From Cyanobacteria bacterium OH_PDB_112 (lineage in GTDB: Bacteria > Cyanobacteriota > Vampirovibrionia > Gastranaerophilales > CAJFVJ01), in contig JAEWLZ010000279.1 of the NCBI GenBank assembly GCA_023457295.1, forward strand, positions 1-26,562: a stretch of DNA of 26,562 nucleotides. The letters are read 5' to 3'. Position numbers and translations under genes: made by a program. Of this stretch, positions 23,302-26,562 are shown one piece after another (within the stretch, counting starts at the first letter, position 1; each line of letters opens with the position of its first letter). The notes beneath the pieces were generated by a model that saw only the letters and a list, made by a program, of their open reading frames with translations, did not search any database and had not been told where the DNA came from.

Positions 23302-23955
23302 ATGACTATCAGATCAAGTGTAGAGTTCAACAACATGGAATTCAACAACACAACAATCCAACTTAAACATAGTAAAGCTGCGGATTTTACTGCCGAAAAT
23401 CCCATCTTGCAAAAAGCAGAAATGGGGGTTGAGACTGATACAAATAAATTTAAATTCGGTGACGGTGAAACCAGATGGAATAATTTGCCCTATGCAGGAG
23501 GCGAAAGCACCGGCAATATAATCTTAAAGTATGGCCTATATACTCTTTCGGCTAACCAAACAAGTAATCTTTCAGCAAATAATCACGTTGAATTTAATAC
23601 TATACAAGGATCTTTAAACAACTTGTCTACAGGCGCAGGTCAAGAAAACGGTATAATTACACTTTCTGCCGGAAAAACTTATAAAATTACAGGAAATGCA
23701 GCTATTGTCAGTTCAAGTTCAACCAGCTCTATAGTATTCAAAGTCTATAACAGAACTAATAGTACATATCTGGGGGTAGAAAATGTATGTCTTCCAACAA
23801 CTTATACCCCCAATGCTTCTTGCCAACCTAATTTTATTGCAATGGTTTCTCCCTCAACGCCTATAGAGATAGATATAAGATTTGTTTTATCTAACAATAT
23901 AACATTTATAGATAGTACCCGTTCTTACCTACTTATAGAAGAATATTCAGTATAG
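23302..23955 (+). CDS. Phage-tail-fibre-like protein, stand-alone
   Basis: A 217-residue protein. Residues about 18-67 match the N-terminal module common in phage tail fibres and tail hyaluronidases: QLKHSKAADFTAENPIL, then GVETDTNKFKFGDGETRWNNLPYAGG (the usual form is GE-G-ETDT-K-KIGDG-T-WN-LPY). The rest (about 75-217) is Ser/Thr/Asn-rich and strand-rich (GIITLSAGKTYKITGNAAI, SIVFKVYNRTNSTYLG, PIEIDIRFVLSN, SYLLIEEYSV), suggesting a TNF/C1q-like beta sandwich of receptor-binding type. No signal peptide. AAAGGAG is well placed before the ATG. No other phage gene is present, and it has its own promoter and terminator, so it is either a relic of a prophage or a cell protein built from a tail-fibre module. 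Confidence 0.8.
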   Translation: MTIRSSVEFNNMEFNNTTIQLKHSKAADFTAENPILQKAEMGVETDTNKFKFGDGETRWNNLPYAGGESTGNIILKYGLYTLSANQTSNLSANNHVEFNTIQGSLNNLSTGAGQENGIITLSAGKTYKITGNAAIVSSSSTSSIVFKVYNRTNSTYLGVENVCLPTTYTPNASCQPNFIAMVSPSTPIEIDIRFVLSNNITFIDSTRSYLLIEEYSV

Positions 23956-23970
23956 TAAATAGTTGTAGCG

Positions 23971-24015
23971 GCTGCACAAGGTAAGTATAAACTACCTTGT
24001 GTAGCTGTTTTTTAA
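23971..24015 (+). terminator. Terminator of the tail-fibre-like gene
   Basis: GCTGCACAAGGTA (23971-23983) pairs with TACCTTGTGTAGC (23993-24005), 13 pairs with one G-U, around a nine-base loop, and is followed by TGTTTTTT. A strong intrinsic terminator 15 bases after the stop codon. Confidence 0.92.
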
Positions 24016-24017
24016 AA

Positions 24018-25889
24018 TTAATACTTTGAAGATATTAACTTTTCATATTCTTCTAAAGAACTTTTGCTCATAAAATTTTCAATGATTTTTCTTCCCAATG
24101 GATTTAAATCATCTACAAGATATTTTTCAAGCTCCTCTGCAAAAAATTTATACAGAATTTCAGAACCTTTATCATAGCCTTCATCCCCAATTTCGGGTTG
24201 CTTATTTACTTCTACAAAATACTGAGGAATTATTGAGCCTTCAAACTGCATATTTTCAAGGACATAACCTCCCAATATACATCTTGATTCAACAAGTTTA
24301 TTTGGTCGAAATGCAGCCTGTCCTCGCCTTGCCAAATATTCACGGGCAACCCATTGAGCCATAAATCCTACTTTCCAAGCTCCTATATGCTGATTTGGAA
24401 TAAGTATATAGCGTGTCTTAGGAGTATTCATAATTTGTTCAAGCAAAATATTTGCATGATCTACACGTCTACCTGTTGCAAACGGCCAATAAGAACCCAC
24501 TCCTTCGCTTTCAAGATCATTAGAATCTATAATACTGGGGTTGGAAAATCCTCTGGGGGCAACCAACCGCCACAACCAAGCTAAAGCCGGCGGAAGTATA
24601 TGAACTATTCCAAAAATCCCATATGAAGGATTTTCTTTGGTGGTAGGTGGCGTACGCAAACCAAAGCTTCTATAATCAACTTCCACAGGTTCATTTTGTA
24701 TGCCTTTAAACATTTTGCGAGGAATAATTACTCTCGGATTGGGACATCTTACTCCGGGTTTATCTTCTATATGTTCCCATATAAGACATGTCGCATCGGG
24801 TTGACCTTTTATATTCAAAAATATTAAAGGCTCCTGTGGGTGAATAGTAGTATTTTCCAAATAAAAATCTGTACCGTATCGTTGAATATGATTTACCCTT
24901 ATAAACCATCCCTCTTCAGCATCTTTTACAACAAGCTTTGAATTTTTTTGCTGAAATTTGGGGTGACATAAAGCCATATCATCAGTTACAGGAAATAATT
25001 TACACGACTGTCCCAATGAAATATATTTTTTGTCACCGTCTAAAATATTTTCACCTAATTTTAATCGTCCGTCTTTACTTCTATGAGGATATTCAAGCAT
25101 TTCGCTCTTGCCGCTTCCGCTTGCGCCTTCATGGAGAAATACTATTTCATTATCATAAGGTGTCACAACTTTTACAGTAGAACCATGAACGGTAACCCAT
25201 CCTTCTTTAACACCAAGTGCCAATAAAACACCGTATACTCCTTTTTTTGCGCTTGGGCCAGGGTATAGATTATAAGCAAATATCTCATGTAAATCATTAT
25301 TTTGATTATGCACGACAACTTGCTTTCCTTGAAAATGAGTATGTCTAAAAGGCGGTGCTAAATAAATAATAGCTTTAGGCTCAAAATCATCAGGCAGATT
25401 TTTTAAATCTAAAGGATGCTGAAGGTCATACAAACTTATAGCCATAAACGCCGAATCTTTTGGAGCTATTAAAAGTGAAGGATATCCGTATTCTTCTCCT
25501 CCTGACATAAAAGGTAATATAATTAAATCATTTTTTTTGAGCCAATCAAGAGTATTTGTTCTTACACCTTCAAAAGGATAGCCAAATCTACTTTTAAAAC
25601 TTTCTTTATCAGTTTTGGAAATATTATTAACTACCATACACTCAGGGTCTCTTCTGCGCATGTCAGAGTCAATATAGTTTACTGCGAGACCATTTTTACA
25701 TTTAACAATATTAGCTTCAACCGTATAGCCCAATTTTTCGACATCAAAGCCTACTTCGAATTCTTTACTATGCACCCCGCCCAAAGACAAATTTATCAAT
25801 TCATTCCTATCTTTTGGAAAAACTATACTTTTGCTTTGCCTCAGAACTTCTTTTATATCTTCTTGAATTCTCCAGTTATTCCAGTTCAT
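24018..25889 (-). CDS. DUF4914-like P-loop protein
   Basis: A 623-residue cytoplasmic protein that I recognise as resembling the uncharacterised DUF4914 family. It carries a P-loop GASGSGKS (255-262) after a hydrophobic strand (EIVFLHE), preceded by a large N-terminal domain. The form GxSGxGKSE, the later TDDMALCHP (D303, D304), KDAEEGWF (323-329) and PNPRVIIPRKMF (about 383-394) recall phosphoenolpyruvate carboxykinase and HPr kinase (GLSGTGKTT, GDDEHGW, TRVSYP), so an ATP- or GTP-using kinase of that fold is plausible. Other conserved-looking parts: APPFRHTHFQGK (178-189), SYWPFATGRRVDHANILL, RYILIPNQHIGAWKVGF. No membrane segments. An AAAGGTG ribosome site precedes the ATG. Its function is unknown; the kinase idea is inference. 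Confidence 0.8.
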   Translation of the reverse strand: MNWNNWRIQEDIKEVLRQSKSIVFPKDRNELINLSLGGVHSKEFEVGFDVEKLGYTVEANIVKCKNGLAVNYIDSDMRRRDPECMVVNNISKTDKESFKSRFGYPFEGVRTNTLDWLKKNDLIILPFMSGGEEYGYPSLLIAPKDSAFMAISLYDLQHPLDLKNLPDDFEPKAIIYLAPPFRHTHFQGKQVVVHNQNNDLHEIFAYNLYPGPSAKKGVYGVLLALGVKEGWVTVHGSTVKVVTPYDNEIVFLHEGASGSGKSEMLEYPHRSKDGRLKLGENILDGDKKYISLGQSCKLFPVTDDMALCHPKFQQKNSKLVVKDAEEGWFIRVNHIQRYGTDFYLENTTIHPQEPLIFLNIKGQPDATCLIWEHIEDKPGVRCPNPRVIIPRKMFKGIQNEPVEVDYRSFGLRTPPTTKENPSYGIFGIVHILPPALAWLWRLVAPRGFSNPSIIDSNDLESEGVGSYWPFATGRRVDHANILLEQIMNTPKTRYILIPNQHIGAWKVGFMAQWVAREYLARRGQAAFRPNKLVESRCILGGYVLENMQFEGSIIPQYFVEVNKQPEIGDEGYDKGSEILYKFFAEELEKYLVDDLNPLGRKIIENFMSKSSLEEYEKLISSKY

Positions 25890-25950
25890 TTTTTATTACA
25901 CCTTTTTATTTTCCGCTATAACTTGATTATTATTGAATAAAATTTTATAA

Positions 25951-25981
25951 AAAAAAGGAGTTTAATTAAACTCCTTTTTTT
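25951..25981 (-). terminator. Terminator of tRNA-Leu, perfect palindrome
   Basis: A perfect 30-base palindrome (25951-25980) centred on AATT, with GGAG/CTCC in the stem and flanked by A and T runs. It lies five bases past the tRNA-Leu CCA end and upstream of the DUF4914-like gene on the same strand, so it should end the tRNA transcript. Confidence 0.85.
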
Positions 25982-25984
25982 AAA

Positions 25985-26069
25985 TGGTGGGCCCGGAGAG
26001 ACTCGAACTCTCACACCTCGCGGCGCTAGATCCTAAATCTAGTGCGTCTACCAATTTCGCCACAGGCCC
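25985..26069 (-). tRNA. trnL: tRNA-Leu (TAG)
   Basis: Class II tRNA of 85 bases including the encoded CCA. Acceptor GGGCCTG/CGGGCCC with one G-U pair, D arm GGCGAAATTGGTAGACGC, anticodon stem CTAGA/TCTAG with loop TTTAGGA (anticodon TAG, reads CUN codons), long variable arm (CGCCGCGAGGTG), T arm GAGAG-TTCGAGT-CTCTC, discriminator A. Unlike tRNA-Met in this window, CCA is encoded (plus-strand TGG at 25985-25987). Confidence 0.96.
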
Positions 26070-26138
26070 TTATTCAGTTTTCAATTTTTTCGATATTTTA
26101 CTTGGCACTCTGTATTTTTTATCGAATTGCTCTTTACA

Positions 26139-26147
26139 ATTCTAGCA
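26139..26147 (-). promoter_or_regulatory. Candidate extended -10 promoter of tRNA-Leu
   Basis: TGC followed by TAGAAT on the minus strand, without a good -35 box; the predicted tRNA precursor would carry a 5' leader of roughly 60 bases. Confidence 0.35.
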
Positions 26148-26276
26148 CCACGCCCATATTAATTTTCAATCAGGAATCGTATTCCCGCACTTCCTTCGGC
26201 TGTCAACCTTTAGCAGTAATAAGATACCACCACAACACTTTAAACGCAAGTCTTTTTTTAAAAAAAATATTTAAAG

Positions 26277-26282
26277 TATAAT
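26277..26282 (+). promoter_or_regulatory. -10 box directly before the methyltransferase start
   Basis: A perfect TATAAT ends eight bases before the ATG at 26291, so the mRNA would have a leader of only one or two bases. The -35 region (around 26254) is just a T-run. No ribosome site is present. Confidence 0.45.
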
Positions 26283-26290
26283 TAATAATT

Positions 26291-26562
26291 ATGAATAATA
26301 AAATAAGAAAAAACATAAAAGTTGAAAAAATGGTCAATACAGGTCTTGGACTGGCAAAAGATGACGGTGTCCCTGTATTTATAGAAGATGTCGTAACGGG
26401 AGATATTTTGGACGCAAAAATAATTTCTCGTTCTAAATCATACGAAAAAGGTGTAATAGAAGAAATAAAAGAAACCTCAAAATACAGAACAAAACCTTTT
26501 TGCGCCCTCGCAAAGGTCTGTGGAGGCTGCCAATGGCAACATATAAGTTATGACTATCAACT
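26291..26562 (+). CDS. RlmD/TrmA-family RNA (uracil-5-)-methyltransferase, 5' part
   Basis: The frame is open from the ATG at 26291 to the window edge (90 codons), so only the N-terminus is seen. The first about 60 residues form a TRAM-like RNA-binding domain (KVEKMVNTGLGLAKDDGVPVFIEDVVTGDILDAKI). Next come C71, C77 and C80 in FCALAKVCGGCQWQHISYDYQ, the [4Fe-4S] ligands typical of RlmD/RumA-type enzymes that make 5-methyluridine in 23S rRNA. The catalytic domain with SAM motifs lies outside the window. Which uridine is methylated cannot be told. The start is supported by the TRAM alignment; there is no ribosome site and the mRNA is probably leaderless. Confidence 0.88.
   Translation, partial: MNNKIRKNIKVEKMVNTGLGLAKDDGVPVFIEDVVTGDILDAKIISRSKSYEKGVIEEIKETSKYRTKPFCALAKVCGGCQWQHISYDYQ

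Larger units (their letters stand above)
26070..26290. other. Divergent intergenic region between tRNA-Leu and the methyltransferase
   Basis: No convincing gene. On the minus strand an extended -10 element TGCTAGAAT (26139-26147) could drive tRNA-Leu. Further up, a minus-strand TTGACA (26201-26206) faces TACGAT (26176-26181) at a long 19-base spacing. GGAATCGTATTCC (26173-26185) is a short inverted repeat. A small RNA between these elements is possible but not shown. Confidence 0.4.

Noticed and set aside
23302..23955. Target gene of a diversity-generating retroelement
   Set aside because: Tail-fibre-like proteins can be such targets, but there is no reverse transcriptase and no visible template repeat in the window.
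26042..26281. Plus-strand open frame of 79 codons overlapping tRNA-Leu
   Set aside because: It runs through the tRNA on the opposite strand and has no coding signature or ribosome site.

Overview
The window is AT-rich bacterial DNA, densely coded on both strands, with 23 protein genes that I accept (the last one cut by the window edge) and two tRNA genes. I see no rRNA, CRISPR array, insertion sequence or integrase. The best guess for the source is a non-photosynthetic relative of cyanobacteria (Melainabacteria/Vampirovibrionia, probably Gastranaerophilales). The reasons are a low-GC genome with flagellar genes, rpmE lying close to prfA (an order known from cyanobacteria, here with thyX between them), a soluble receiver-plus-kinase protein paired with a NarL-type regulator, and many genes I cannot name. 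This is an inference from gene content, not a phylogenetic result.

Layout. 1-1.4 kb: a two-helix membrane protein of unknown role (minus) and rpsO with a very strong terminator. 1.5-4.4 kb: a three-gene operon of receiver-histidine kinase, NarL-type response regulator and an exported coiled-coil/propeller-like protein. 4.5-9.2 kb: gpsA, a convergent pgi-patatin operon, and an alpha/beta hydrolase. 9.2-11.3 kb: rpmE, thyX and prfA on the minus strand. 11.4-12.2 kb: an 86-residue protein with an Sm-like strand pattern and a STAS-like protein without the usual phospho-serine. 12.2-15.5 kb: a TPR protein and a U32-family protein with two barrel halves (minus). 15.6-17.6 kb: a membrane-anchored, cysteine-rich secretin-like protein converging on rlmH. 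17.7-20.4 kb: fliL-fliM-fliY-like, part of the flagellar motor/switch. 20.5-23.0 kb: tRNA-Met, a secreted papain-like cysteine protease, and a 5'-nucleotidase-like protein. 23.0-24.0 kb: a stand-alone phage-tail-fibre-like protein with the best promoter in the window, a long leader and its own terminator. 24.0-25.9 kb: a large P-loop protein resembling DUF4914. 26.0 kb to the end: tRNA-Leu and the start of an RlmD/TrmA-type rRNA methyltransferase.

How the genes work together. Housekeeping functions (translation, dTMP synthesis, upper glycolysis, glycerol phosphate, flagellar switch) are interleaved with single accessory genes that act at or outside the envelope: patatin, propeller protein, secretin-like protein, cysteine protease and tail-fibre-like protein. 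There is no single obvious new multigene system. The most interesting candidates are the stand-alone tail-fibre-like unit, the DUF4914/PEPCK-like P-loop protein, the secreted cysteine protease beside tRNA-Met, the rearranged U32 protein, the 86-residue Sm-like protein, and promoters placed so close to start codons that leaderless mRNAs are likely.
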